Origin: an uncultured Rhodopila sp.
Lineage (GTDB): Bacteria; Pseudomonadota; Alphaproteobacteria; Acetobacterales; Acetobacteraceae
Length of the DNA: 64,000 nucleotides
Direction of reading: 5' to 3'
Assembly (NCBI RefSeq): GCF_903944925.1
Contig: NZ_CAJATU010000064.1
Span: 1-64,000, forward strand
This document shows positions 36,003 to 45,269 of the stretch, in pieces. The notes under the pieces are model-generated. The model was not told where the DNA came from. It worked only from the letters and a program-made list of their open reading frames with translations, and ran no database searches. Within the stretch, counting starts at the first letter, position 1, and the number at the start of each line of letters is the position of its first letter. The position numbers and the translations under genes were made by a program.

Positions 36003-36449
36003 TTAAAATGCCAATTCTAATTTGGCCTTGCTGATATACCGCTCCATCTCCTTGATATCTGCATCGATTGGAGCTATCCCATCGATACGATGGAGAGTGG
36101 CATCGAACCTCGAATACCATTCCTTCAAGGTGGCGAGGACGGCAGGGCGGTTACCGATTATTGGCCGAATCTCGAGGAGGCCCTTCCGGACTTTGTCGTC
36201 CGCCATCTTGGCGCATGCGGCTTTGTCCTTGTCTACGTCTGACCGCCTTTCATCGCCTGGATGAGATGCTTCTAGGAAGGCTTTCAACGCGATCTCCGAT
36301 TCGAGACGGGAATGGCAAAGCGCTAAGTTCGTTGAGGCAACTTCTTGTGTCGCATCGAGAATGCGTGCTATCTGGTCCAATGTCTGTCCCTGCACTTCGC
36401 CAGAGTGTATCCCAAACGCAATCGTTAAAGCTACAAGTATAGTTTTCAT
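36003..36449 (-). CDS. exported hypothetical protein, 148 aa
   Basis: Signal peptide MKTILVALTIAFGIHSGEVQG, then a helical, charged mature part (ARILDATQEVASTNLALCHSRLESE). Lower GC than neighbours. The sequence contains two Cys; no family recognised. ATG 36449 with GGGAG at 36455-36461 on the minus strand. Confidence 0.55.
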   Translation of the reverse strand: MKTILVALTIAFGIHSGEVQGQTLDQIARILDATQEVASTNLALCHSRLESEIALKAFLEASHPGDERRSDVDKDKAACAKMADDKVRKGLLEIRPIIGNRPAVLATLKEWYSRFDATLHRIDGIAPIDADIKEMERYISKAKLELAF

Positions 36450-36619
36450 TGCGCGCTCCCCGAGGTGTTGCACATGTTGGTCATGATCGCACCGAAGGAC
36501 TCACATTAGCGTATCATATCTATCTTGGAAAGGCACCCGTTTTGGTTCGGTTCAAATCGCGTCGGCTGCCGATCAGCAGGGCTATGTGTCCCTCCCGGGG
36601 CGCTGCCGGAGGGTGCCAA

Positions 36620-37429
36620 TCACACCGTAAACTGCTCCGCAATAATCCGCTCCGACAACCCCCGGTCCGGATCAAACAGCACCGTCACACTCACCCCCCG
36701 GTCCTCACTCACCGCCACCGAAACTACATTCCGCACTTCCGTAAAATCCGCCACCGCCGCCACCGGGCGCTTATCCGCCTCCAGCACCTCGAACAGCACA
36801 TCCGCGCTGCTCGGCAACAGCGCCCCCCGCCACCGCCGCGGCCGGAACGAGCTGATCGGCGTCAGCGGCAACAAATTCGCCGACAGCGGCACAATCGGCC
36901 CATGCGCCGAAAGATTATACGCCGTCGAGCCAGCAGGCGTGGAGATCAGAACCCCGTCGCAAGACAACTCCTCCAGCCGCACCCGCCCATCCACCAGAAT
37001 CCGGATCTTCGCCGCTTGCCGCAGTTGCCGCAGCAGACTGACCTCATTGAACGCCAGCGCCTCCTCAACCGAGCCGGTCGCCGTGATCGCATGCATCCGC
37101 AACGGATGCAGTTCCGCCGCCTGCGACTGCGACAGGCGATCCAGCAGCCCGTCCTCATGGTAATTGTTCATCAAAAAGCCGACCGAGCCGCGGTTCATGC
37201 CGTAGACCGGCATGCCGTGCTGGAGCACGATGGAATGGATCGTCTCCAGCATGAACCCGTCGCCGCCCAGCGCCACCACCACCGCCGCCTTCTCCGGCGG
37301 GCACTGCCCATACCGAGCCGCCAGCGCCTCCCGGGCCTCCTGCGCAATCGAAGCGGGCGAAGCTACGAACGCAACTTCCCCGGCGGCGAACCCCCGCTCC
37401 TCCCCGGCGAGGGACAGCAGGTCGCTCAA
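36620..37429 (-). CDS. nadK: NAD kinase
   Basis: About 269 aa. Phosphorylates NAD to NADP with ATP. GGDG motif ([16 protein letters not shown]), [10 protein letters not shown] and [21 protein letters not shown] are diagnostic. The only plausible start is a TTG at 37429, whose TTGA overlaps the stop of the nitrilase gene upstream, suggesting coupling; homology begins about 20 codons later (EVAFVASP), so a later GTG is possible. Confidence 0.92.
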   Translation of the reverse strand: MSDLLSLAGEERGFAAGEVAFVASPASIAQEAREALAARYGQCPPEKAAVVVALGGDGFMLETIHSIVLQHGMPVYGMNRGSVGFLMNNYHEDGLLDRLSQSQAAELHPLRMHAITATGSVEEALAFNEVSLLRQLRQAAKIRILVDGRVRLEELSCDGVLISTPAGSTAYNLSAHGPIVPLSANLLPLTPISSFRPRRWRGALLPSSADVLFEVLEADKRPVAAVADFTEVRNVVSVAVSEDRGVSVTVLFDPDRGLSERIIAEQFTV

Positions 37430-38262
37430 AGCCGCTTCCTGTGGTCCAGCACGGGCATGTCGCGGCGCACCTTCGCGGTCAGTTCCCGATCGATCCGAGC
37501 CGTCACCCAGCCGACACCGTCCGACGCCCGCGCAACCACGTGCCCCCATGGGTTCACCACCATGGAATGGCCATAGGTGAACCGAGGCTCGCCCTTGCCC
37601 TCCAGATGCCGACCCCAGGTGGCGGGGGCGGCGAACCAGCACTGAGTCTCGATCGCCCGGCCGCGGATCAGCGCCTCCCAATGGTCGCGCCCGGTCGCCA
37701 GGGTAAAGGCGCTGGGCAGGAAGATCAGCTCCGCCCCGGCTTCGCGCAGCTTCCAGAACAGGTCGGGGAAGCGCACATCGTAGCAGATGGCGCAGCCGAC
37801 GCGCACGCCGCCGGCGTCATAGCAGACGATCTCGTCCCCCGCGCCGTAGCTCGCACTTTCGCGGTAGCCGACGCCGTCCGGCCCGACGATGTCGAACAGG
37901 TGCATCTTGCGGTAGCGCGCCAGTTCCACCCCGTCCGGGTCTAACACCACGGTGGTGTTGAACAGTTTCTCGGGTCCCTGCTCGATGATCGAGCCGCCAT
38001 GCACGTACACCCGCGCCTCACGGGCGGTCCGGCGGAGGAATTCATACGCCTCGCCGCCCGGCTCGTTCGATCCGCGCGGCGGCAGCACTTCCGCGTTCTC
38101 CGCCCGCGTTCCCCGGTCGCCGCCGAGCGAATCCCAAACCTCCGGCAGGCTGACGATATCGGGACGATCCTGCTCGACCGCATCGCGGATCAACGCCCGC
38201 GCCTGAGCAATGTTGTCCGCCTTGTTCGCGCCGGGGTTCATCTGCAGCACGCTGACGCGCAT
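37426..38262 (-). CDS. nitrilase-family carbon-nitrogen hydrolase
   Basis: 278 aa. Catalytic triad of the nitrilase superfamily: Glu in LPEVWDSL, Lys in YRKMHLFD and Cys in [13 protein letters not shown]. Length and motifs match the Nit/omega-amidase group (deaminated-glutathione or 2-oxosuccinamate amidase). Overlaps nadK by TTGA. Start [11 protein letters not shown] at 38262. Confidence 0.9.
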   Translation of the reverse strand: MRVSVLQMNPGANKADNIAQARALIRDAVEQDRPDIVSLPEVWDSLGGDRGTRAENAEVLPPRGSNEPGGEAYEFLRRTAREARVYVHGGSIIEQGPEKLFNTTVVLDPDGVELARYRKMHLFDIVGPDGVGYRESASYGAGDEIVCYDAGGVRVGCAICYDVRFPDLFWKLREAGAELIFLPSAFTLATGRDHWEALIRGRAIETQCWFAAPATWGRHLEGKGEPRFTYGHSMVVNPWGHVVARASDGVGWVTARIDRELTAKVRRDMPVLDHRKRL

Positions 38263-38377
38263 CGTCGGCCTCCGGGTGAAATCCCGGGCAGGGAAGCGTA
38301 TCCGCCGCGGCGATGCAACAGGGATGGCAGAGGCCGCGCATCGCCCATATCCTGCGCCGCGAGATGGAGGCTGATCG

Positions 38378-39025
38378 ATGCGGCGGATAAAAGTCTGGGA
38401 CCTGCCGGTGCGTCTGTTCCACTGGGCGATCGTGGTGCTGATCGCCGCGGCCTGGACGACGCAGGAACTCAACAAGATGGAGTGGCACATGCGCATCGGC
38501 TACGCCATCCTGGCGCTGCTGCTGTTCCGCATCGTGTGGGGAATCGTCGGCAGCGACACCGCCCGCTTCGTGCGGTTCCTGAAAAGCCCGGCCGCCGCCC
38601 TCCGCCACCTCTCCCACCTCCGCCGCCGCGAACCCGACCTGGAGATCGGCCACAACGCCGCGGGCGGATGGATGGTGCTGCTGATGCTGGTGCTGCTCGG
38701 GGTGCAGGCCGGGACCGGGCTGTTCTCCAACGACGACAGCGACAGCGACGGGCCGCTGATGCACCTGATTGGCAAGGACCAGAGCGACTTCATCAGCAAG
38801 ATCCATTCGTTGAACTTCAACCTGATCCTGGCGGTCATCGTCCTGCACGTGGTGGCGATCACCGCCTACGCGGTGCTGAAGCGGCAGAACCTGGTGCGGC
38901 CGATGCTGACCGGCATGAAGGAGATGCCGGGCGACACCGCCGCGCCCCGCCTGGTCAGCCCGGTCTGGGCGGCGGTGACTCTGGCGGCGGCGGGGGGTGC
39001 TGTGGCGTGGCTGGTGAACCGGTAG
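38378..39025 (+). CDS. cytochrome b561-type membrane protein
   Basis: 215 aa, four transmembrane helices. RIKVWDLPVRLFHWAIVVLIA opening and the His residues in LFHW, GHNAAGGW and ILAVIVLHV are candidate b-heme ligands. These proteins pass electrons from quinones to soluble cytochromes or act as the membrane subunit of Ni/Fe-hydrogenase-like or sulfide systems. Partner not visible. Confidence 0.85.
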   Translation: MRRIKVWDLPVRLFHWAIVVLIAAAWTTQELNKMEWHMRIGYAILALLLFRIVWGIVGSDTARFVRFLKSPAAALRHLSHLRRREPDLEIGHNAAGGWMVLLMLVLLGVQAGTGLFSNDDSDSDGPLMHLIGKDQSDFISKIHSLNFNLILAVIVLHVVAITAYAVLKRQNLVRPMLTGMKEMPGDTAAPRLVSPVWAAVTLAAAGGAVAWLVNR

Positions 39026-39036
39026 GCCGGCTTGCT

Positions 39037-39195
39037 ATGACAGAACGCGAACCTTCGATGGAGGCCGAGGCCAACGCTCCTTCGAACCGGCAGCAGCGCA
39101 ATCTCTACGACTGCGTCCGCGCCCGCTTAGCCCCGCTCGGCGGCGTCGACCCGGACTTGCCAAAACGCGAACCCGGCGTGATCACGCCCCGGTAG
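39037..39195 (+). CDS. small hypothetical protein, 52 aa
   Basis: ATG 39037 starts 11 bp after the cytochrome b561 stop; product MTEREPSMEAEANAPSNRQQ ... RARLAPLGG, hydrophilic. Its end overlaps the convergent AHSA1 gene by 14 bp. No function recognised. Confidence 0.45.
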   Translation: MTEREPSMEAEANAPSNRQQRNLYDCVRARLAPLGGVDPDLPKREPGVITPR

Positions 39196-39658
39196 CTGCC
39201 GTCTCCGCCAGATACCCCGCCAACCGTTCAAGCGTCTGCTTGCCGCCGTCCACCGCGCTGTATTTCCGTGCGAACTGGTCGCGAAAGAATGGCGTCGCGA
39301 AGACGATGCGGAAGGTCACGCTGGTCTGGCTGCCATCTGGTTCCAGCACCAGGGCGGACTCGAAGTCGGATGCACCGTGCCCCTCCTTGCCGCCGCCGTT
39401 GGTGTAGACAATACGTTCGTATTCAACCACTTCGGTGAAGACGCTGTGGTTGTGGAACGACGTCAGGCCGTAGACGTTCATCCGATAGATCCACTCGCCA
39501 CCCGGCCGCAGATCGATCTTCTGGACCGTCGCGGTGCAACCGCGCGGACCCCACCAGTGCGCCAGGGCCTGAGGTTCCGTCATCGCCCGCCAGACGCGCT
39601 CCGGCGAGGCATCCAGCACGCGTGATACGGTGATATCCCGGCCTTTTTCGTCACTCAT
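39182..39658 (-). CDS. AHSA1/SRPBCC-domain protein
   Basis: 158 aa. The START-like fold typical of AHSA1 proteins: ITVSRVLDASPERVWRAMTEPQALAHWWGP, LRPGGEWIYRM, and a C-terminal GGKQTLERLAGYL. Usually small ligand-binding proteins of unknown substrate. ATG 39658. Confidence 0.88.
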   Translation of the reverse strand: MSDEKGRDITVSRVLDASPERVWRAMTEPQALAHWWGPRGCTATVQKIDLRPGGEWIYRMNVYGLTSFHNHSVFTEVVEYERIVYTNGGGKEGHGASDFESALVLEPDGSQTSVTFRIVFATPFFRDQFARKYSAVDGGKQTLERLAGYLAETAATGA

Positions 39659-39715
39659 CAATGCGTCCTGTCCTGCAACATCCACAAACTTCGATGCCGC
39701 TCCGGCGGCCGGTTG

Positions 39716-40534
39716 TCAAACCAGCCACTGCAATCCCACCAATCGCTCGAACTCCGCCACCGACAGCGTCTCCGCCCGCCGCTCCCCGGCGATGCCCGCC
39801 CGCGCCAGCAGCGCCTCCCCGCCCAGCCCGCGCAGCGACCCGCGCAGCATCTTCCGCCGCTGTCCGAACGCCGCCGCGGTCAGCGCTTCCATGCGCCGGA
39901 ACACCGCCGGGTCCGGCTGCTGCGCGTGCGGCGTCAGGCTGACCACGGCGGACCACACCTTCGGCGGCGGCGTGAACGCCGCGGGCGGCAGGCGCAGGAC
40001 AATCCGCGCGTCGCACACCCATTGCGCCAGCACCGACAGCCGCCCGTAGGCGGCGGTATCCGCCTCCGCGCAGATGCGCTCGGCCACCTCCTGCTGGAAC
40101 ATCAGGGTCAGCCGCTCAAACGCCGCCGCCTGGCGCAGCCAGCCGACAAGCAGCGGGGAGGCGACGTTATACGGCAGGTTGGCGATAACCTGCCGCGGCG
40201 CCGGCACCAGGTCCGCATAGTCCACCGCCAGCGCATCACCCTCGACCACGCGAAGCCGTGGCGCCGCCAGCGCCGCCAGCTCGGTCACCGCGCCGATGGC
40301 CCGGCGGTCCAGTTCGATCGCGGTCACGCTCGCCGCGGCCGAGGCCAGCAGCGACCGCGTCAGTCCGCCCGGCCCGGGCCCGACCTCGATCACATGGCGC
40401 CCGTCCAGCTCGCCCGCCTCGCGGACGATGCGATCGGTCAGGTTGCCGTCGAGCAGGAAGTGCTGGCCGAGCGAGTGCCGCGCCGCCAGCCCGTGGCGCG
40501 CGATGACCTCCCGCAGCGGCGGCAGTTCGGTCAA
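39716..40534 (-). CDS. rsmA: 16S rRNA dimethyladenosine transferase
   Basis: 272 aa. Dimethylates the two adjacent adenosines near the 3' end of 16S rRNA during small-subunit maturation. SAM motif EVGPGPGGLTRSLL and catalytic NLPYNVAS motif are clear; LGQHFLLDGNL begins the enzyme. Follows surA by 8 bp, as in many proteobacteria, but pdxA, which usually sits between them, is absent. Confidence 0.95.
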   Translation of the reverse strand: MTELPPLREVIARHGLAARHSLGQHFLLDGNLTDRIVREAGELDGRHVIEVGPGPGGLTRSLLASAAASVTAIELDRRAIGAVTELAALAAPRLRVVEGDALAVDYADLVPAPRQVIANLPYNVASPLLVGWLRQAAAFERLTLMFQQEVAERICAEADTAAYGRLSVLAQWVCDARIVLRLPPAAFTPPPKVWSAVVSLTPHAQQPDPAVFRRMEALTAAAFGQRRKMLRGSLRGLGGEALLARAGIAGERRAETLSVAEFERLVGLQWLV

Positions 40535-40542
40535 TCGCCGGC

Positions 40543-41895
40543 TCAGACCCCGCCGTTGCGCAGGTCGATGGTCGCCCTGCGGTGCAGGTCGCGCATCACT
40601 TGCCGCGACAGGTTCTCCACCCGCTCGGTCACCAGCCGGTGCTGGATGTCCTGCGCGGTTATTTCTCCGACGTTCTTCTGCTCCCGCGAGCAGACCGTGA
40701 TCACCGCAATGCCGTCCCGCGAGATCAGCGGTTCGGTCGGCTTGCCGATGGGGATTGTCGCCAGCAGCGTTCGGAACGCCGGCGGATTGACCCCCTCCAC
40801 CCGGATTTCACCCGGATCTATCGGCCGGTTCGGTGCGTTGTTGGCCTTCGCCACCGCCTCCATCTGCTCGCAGCCATTCACCGAGCCGATAACCGACTTC
40901 GCCTTCGCCAGGGCCTGGCGCTGCTGCTCCGTCGGGTTCTGGGGATCGGCCAGGGGCGTGGTGAACGGGAAGAATGCCTGCCGCATCGTTGCCACCGTCG
41001 CCATGTCGTGGCCGATTTCCCGCTTGGCCTGCAGGTTGACGATCGAAATGCCCCCCGGCACCCGCACCGCGTTGCTGACCGCGCCCACCGGCATCTCCGC
41101 CACCAGGCGCGCAACGGCCGGATCAAGCTGGTTGGTCTGCTCCCAGCCGAGTTCGCCGCCCTCCAGCGCTGTCTGCGTCTGGCTGAACTGTGCGGCGACC
41201 ATGGCAAACGGCGCGCCGGCGCGCAGTTCGCTGATCACCGTTTCGGCGAAACGCTGGGCGTCGGCGGTGTTGTTCGGATCGTCTACCGGTATGAAGATTT
41301 CTCCCAGCCGGTATTCCACCTGGCCGGTCTGGCTGGCGGCCAGCCTCTGCTGCTCGGCCACCTCGGCTTCGGTGATGCTCATCCTTTCGCCGACGATCCC
41401 CTTCAGCATCTCCGTCCAGGCGAGCTGGGCGCGGATCTGGTCGATCAGGGTGCGGTTGCTGACGCCGTCCGACGCCAGCTTGGCCCGCAGGGCGCCGGCC
41501 GGCATGTTGTTGCGGGTTTCGATGTCCTTGATCGCAGCGGCGATCTGCGCGTCCTGGATGACGATCTTGCGGCGCTGCGCCTCCTGCACGCGCAGCCGTT
41601 CGTCGATCAATTGCCGCAGGATCTGCGGCTTCAGGTGGTCGATGACCTCCTGCGACATCGGCAGGCCGGTGGAGATCGCGAACAGCCTGGCCCGGTTGCC
41701 GATGTCGGCATCGCTGATGACGTCGCCATTGACCACGGCGGCGATCCGGCTGGTATCCGGCAATGGCCTGTCCGCCACCGGCTTGGCATAAACCGCCGGT
41801 GTAGCACCAAGGCACGCGTGAATGCCCCCGATCGGGGCGGCCAGCAGAAGCGCGAATAGTCCTGTGCGTATCCGGTCGCGGTGCAGGTTCGGCAT
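40543..41895 (-). CDS. surA: SurA-type periplasmic peptidyl-prolyl isomerase/chaperone
   Basis: 450 aa. Signal sequence (IRTGLFALLLAAPIGGIHACLGATPAVYA), a SurA_N chaperone domain (about 55-175, IAAVVNGDVISDADIGNRARL) and parvulin PPIase regions (about 195-300 and 320-420, EGGELGWEQTNQL). Assists folding of outer-membrane proteins such as LptD, whose gene lies just upstream. ATG 41895 is preferred (GGAG nine bases upstream); the open frame back to 41916 has a TTG. Confidence 0.93.
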   Translation of the reverse strand: MPNLHRDRIRTGLFALLLAAPIGGIHACLGATPAVYAKPVADRPLPDTSRIAAVVNGDVISDADIGNRARLFAISTGLPMSQEVIDHLKPQILRQLIDERLRVQEAQRRKIVIQDAQIAAAIKDIETRNNMPAGALRAKLASDGVSNRTLIDQIRAQLAWTEMLKGIVGERMSITEAEVAEQQRLAASQTGQVEYRLGEIFIPVDDPNNTADAQRFAETVISELRAGAPFAMVAAQFSQTQTALEGGELGWEQTNQLDPAVARLVAEMPVGAVSNAVRVPGGISIVNLQAKREIGHDMATVATMRQAFFPFTTPLADPQNPTEQQRQALAKAKSVIGSVNGCEQMEAVAKANNAPNRPIDPGEIRVEGVNPPAFRTLLATIPIGKPTEPLISRDGIAVITVCSREQKNVGEITAQDIQHRLVTERVENLSRQVMRDLHRRATIDLRNGGV

Positions 41896-41912
41896 GCAAG
41901 GCACTCCTGTAT

Positions 41913-44150
41913 TCAAAGGGCGCGATAGCCGAATTGGCCGATCGTCTTGAAGGTTACAAGGAACAGGACAGCGGTTGAGCCGTTGTCGCCGTTGATGCTG
42001 ACATAGCGGCGAAACGCCCTAAGATCAAAGATGAAGCATTCATTTTCGTAAATTGCGTCGGCGCCGACCATGACCATCTGGTTGGTCGCGAGGTCGCGGC
42101 GGGCGTATCCGCTGAACCGGTATGGTCCCCAGAACGTGGTCAGCCCGACGGTGGCCTCATTGCGCGGGAAGTAGTACGGATTCCCGGCCGGCGGCGGCGG
42201 CGCCTGATCATAAAACGTATACGGATTGAAAGTGGTGTAGATATAGCCGGCGGAAACCCGGAACCGCGACGGGCCGGCCGAAGCCACCGCATCGGCGTAG
42301 CGTGTCGCCAGGTCGGTTTTGTTCAGCCGGGTATGGTAGGTCAGATCAAGCCATTGTGAAGGTGTAAAAGTTGCCCTCGCAACGATGTCGGAGACCGTAT
42401 CATGCAGTCCGGATGTCTCCGGAAACAGGTTATCCTGCGTGGTGCGGTAGGACTGCCCGATGAGTCCGTCAAATGTCGTGCCGCCGAGATACCACGCCCC
42501 GTGCATGCCGACGTTGGCGCGCACGCCGCCGTCCAGCCGGTCGATCCCGGTAAAGCGGTTGAAGCCGAACAGGTTGGCGTCGGTGAACTGGAAATCCAGG
42601 CTGTCCTCGTTCGGATACAGCCTTGTCTGGCTGTCGCCGGCCTGCGGCGCCACCACCACCTGGCCGATCGGCTCCAGCAGTTGCGTGCCCCAGGCGCCGC
42701 CATCACGGGCGAACGGCCAGCGGACGTCCACCGCCATCTGCGGCAGCGCACGGCCGGAGTTGATCGCGTTTTTTGTCGCGAAGTTCGGCGTCTCATTGAA
42801 CTGCGAGGCGTCATAGGCCGCAGCATCGCCATGCAGGGTGACCTTCCACTGATCCCCGAGCAAGCCGATGAACGGCCGCTCGTAATCCATGGTCAGCGAG
42901 GCGCGGCGGGTATTCGTCCCGGTGGTCCGCAGCACGTTGAAGTTTTGGGTCGTCAACGAAAACCGCCCGCCCCACGCGTCCGGCCGGCCGAAGTAATCGT
43001 ATTCATATCTCGGTAGCACCGTCGGCAAGGCGGTGCTGTTGATCGCCGAATTGAGCGCCTGGTAGAACCGCGAATCGAGGCGGGCGTAGGAGCCTTCGCC
43101 GAACCCTTCCAGGTAGATCTGGCTGGACAGGATGTTCGGATCGCCCGACAGCCCGGTGGTCAGGTGAAAGTCGCGGACGTAATCGCTGGATGACGCGCGA
43201 TTGACGTTGAAGCCCCAGCGCCATGTGTCGTCGTAAACGAACTGCCCGCGTGAGGCGAAGGTGCCCTGCAACGAATTGTCGACATAGCCGCCGGAGGTGT
43301 TCACCAGGAAGGTGCCGTCGTTGAACCGGCGGCGATACTCGATATCGAGCTGGGGACCGGCCCGCGAGGTGATCATCGGCAGGAACGTTGCATCCGACTG
43401 ATCGTCGATCACCTGGTACCAGGGCTGGCCGTAAAAGCCGCCGATGCTGGACGACGATCCCATGACCGGCGGCAGCAGGCCCGATGCCCGCTTAACCGAC
43501 GGATCGGCGTTGAAGAAAAACGGGAAATACGCAATCGGGAACCCGTAGATCTCGAGTTCGGCGTCATGGTACTCGATCTTCTTGTGCTCCAGGTCCTGCA
43601 CCGCCGAAGCGGCGCGGATCTGCCACAGCGGCGGGTGGGTCGGGTCCTTCGCGCACGGATTGCATGTGGTGTAGACGACCTTGGTCATCTCGTTGATCTG
43701 CCCGCCGGTCCGCTGCGCTCCGTTGGCCGCCATACGGCCGTTCTGCTGCAATAACGCGCGCACATCCTTCAGGATGCCGTCGTTCATGTTGTTTTGCATT
43801 TCCGCGTAGTCGGCGAACATGACTTCGCCGTCGGGTTCCAGCAGCACCACATTGCCGGTGGCGGCGGCAACCCCGGTATTGCGGTCGAAGACGATCTTGT
43901 CCGCGCGCATCACGTGGCCGTTCTGCCAGGCCTCGACATGCCCGGTCGCGGTGACCAGCGACTTGTCCTTGTCGTATTCCACCGAGTCGGCGGAGAACGT
44001 CACCGGCTCATCGGTGCGGATCTTCTCCCCGGCCCGCGGCGCGGTCAGGCTGCCGAACTGGGCAAAGGCCGGGGTCGCGCCGAGGCATATCAGGACCAGC
44101 GCTACCGGAAGCCGGAGGCAACCCTGTCGGGCACGGTTCAATCGATCCAT
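41913..44150 (-). CDS. lptD: LPS-assembly outer-membrane protein LptD
   Basis: 745 aa. Signal peptide (LRLPVALVLICLGATPAFAQ), an OstA/LptA-like N-terminal domain (DSVEYDKDKSLVTATGHVEAWQNG) and a beta-barrel rich in aromatic strands (LEIYGFPIAYFPFFF; DIEYRRRFNDGTFLVN; FRVSAGYIYTTFNPYTFYDQ) ending in a C-terminal GQFGYRAL. Inserts LPS into the outer leaflet with LptE. ATG 44150; a longer open frame further upstream has no homology and overlaps lptG. One Cys pair (VVYTTCNPC) is visible. Confidence 0.95.
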   Translation of the reverse strand: MDRLNRARQGCLRLPVALVLICLGATPAFAQFGSLTAPRAGEKIRTDEPVTFSADSVEYDKDKSLVTATGHVEAWQNGHVMRADKIVFDRNTGVAAATGNVVLLEPDGEVMFADYAEMQNNMNDGILKDVRALLQQNGRMAANGAQRTGGQINEMTKVVYTTCNPCAKDPTHPPLWQIRAASAVQDLEHKKIEYHDAELEIYGFPIAYFPFFFNADPSVKRASGLLPPVMGSSSSIGGFYGQPWYQVIDDQSDATFLPMITSRAGPQLDIEYRRRFNDGTFLVNTSGGYVDNSLQGTFASRGQFVYDDTWRWGFNVNRASSSDYVRDFHLTTGLSGDPNILSSQIYLEGFGEGSYARLDSRFYQALNSAINSTALPTVLPRYEYDYFGRPDAWGGRFSLTTQNFNVLRTTGTNTRRASLTMDYERPFIGLLGDQWKVTLHGDAAAYDASQFNETPNFATKNAINSGRALPQMAVDVRWPFARDGGAWGTQLLEPIGQVVVAPQAGDSQTRLYPNEDSLDFQFTDANLFGFNRFTGIDRLDGGVRANVGMHGAWYLGGTTFDGLIGQSYRTTQDNLFPETSGLHDTVSDIVARATFTPSQWLDLTYHTRLNKTDLATRYADAVASAGPSRFRVSAGYIYTTFNPYTFYDQAPPPPAGNPYYFPRNEATVGLTTFWGPYRFSGYARRDLATNQMVMVGADAIYENECFIFDLRAFRRYVSINGDNGSTAVLFLVTFKTIGQFGYRAL

Positions 44151-44152
44151 CG

Positions 44153-45265
44153 TCAGCCGTCTTCCGTGTGCAGCAACAGGGCGACCGCGAGCATAAGCCC
44201 TGACGCCGCCGGTGCCCAGGCTGCAAGCGCAACGGGCAGGGCGCCGGACTGGCCGATTTCCTCGGCGATCTTGGATACCACGAACAGCACGAACCCCGCC
44301 GCGACGCCGCTGCCGATCATTTTCGCCACCCCGCCGCGGCGCGCAGGCCGCATGGAGAAGCCGGCGGAAACCAGGCACATCGTTGCGGACAGCAGCGGCA
44401 ATGCCAGCAGCGCCTGGAAATGCAGCCGGTGGCGAATCGACGAAAATCCGGAGCGGTCGAGCAGGGCGATGAAACTCGGCAGCGCCCAGACCGACAGCGT
44501 ATCCGGGGAGGCGAAGCTTTCCTGCACGCGGGCAACCGTCAGATCCGTCGGCAGGCTCATTTCTCCCGGCGGTCCCGGCAACTGATCGGCTTTCATGGTG
44601 CGGGCGTTGTCGAGAATCCAGTTGCCCTTGCCCAGCGTCGCGCGAGTCGCCTCGACCCGGTCGAGCAGTTTGTCGGCGCCATCCAGGCGGAACACGCTCA
44701 CCTGCGTTGCGGTCAACTGCTTGCCGCGGAGTTCGACCTGGTTGGCGTGGATGATCGCCACGCCCTGCGGGGTCAGAACACGGTCGGACTGGCGCAGCCA
44801 AAGTTGGCCGCCGTTCAGCGCCAGCGGTCCGCCGCCGCTGCGCAGATAGGTGTTTTCCATCGCCTCCGCGCGGGCCAGCATCACCGACGACACCGGACTG
44901 ATCAATGCGGTGGCGATTATCCCGAACAGCGCGGCGCACAGCGTCGGGCCGGTCAGGAATTCCCAGGCCGAGACGCCGGAGGCGCGGGCGACGATCAGCT
45001 CGGAGGAGCGCGTCAGGCGCCAGAAGCACAGTATGCCGCCCAGCAGCACCGCGAACGGCATAATCTGCATCGAGACATAGGGCAGCCGCAGCGCGGCGAT
45101 CTGGCTGACCAGGCCGAAGCTGACCTCCGGATGGCTGGCCGAGCGGCGCAGCAACTCGATGAAATCAAACATCGCGACCAGCCCGGACAGCGCCAGCAGC
45201 ATGCCGAGGACCGACGCCGCGAACTGGCGGACGATGTAGAGCGACAGGGTGATGGCGGCGGTCAT
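44153..45265 (-). CDS. lptG: LPS export permease LptG
   Basis: 370 aa, YjgP/YjgQ family. Six transmembrane helices around a periplasmic jellyroll; opening ITLSLYIVRQFAASVLGMLLALSGLVAMFDFIELLR is characteristic, and the later GVAKMIGSGVAAGFVLFVVSKI helix follows the pattern. Works with LptF and LptB (not in the window). Ends 2 bp before lptD. Confidence 0.95.
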   Translation of the reverse strand: MTAAITLSLYIVRQFAASVLGMLLALSGLVAMFDFIELLRRSASHPEVSFGLVSQIAALRLPYVSMQIMPFAVLLGGILCFWRLTRSSELIVARASGVSAWEFLTGPTLCAALFGIIATALISPVSSVMLARAEAMENTYLRSGGGPLALNGGQLWLRQSDRVLTPQGVAIIHANQVELRGKQLTATQVSVFRLDGADKLLDRVEATRATLGKGNWILDNARTMKADQLPGPPGEMSLPTDLTVARVQESFASPDTLSVWALPSFIALLDRSGFSSIRHRLHFQALLALPLLSATMCLVSAGFSMRPARRGGVAKMIGSGVAAGFVLFVVSKIAEEIGQSGALPVALAAWAPAASGLMLAVALLLHTEDG

Positions 45266-45269
45266 CCGG

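Noticed and set aside
44151-45029. Long N-terminal extension of LptD
   Set aside because: It overlaps lptG in another frame; the LptD signal peptide begins at 44150.
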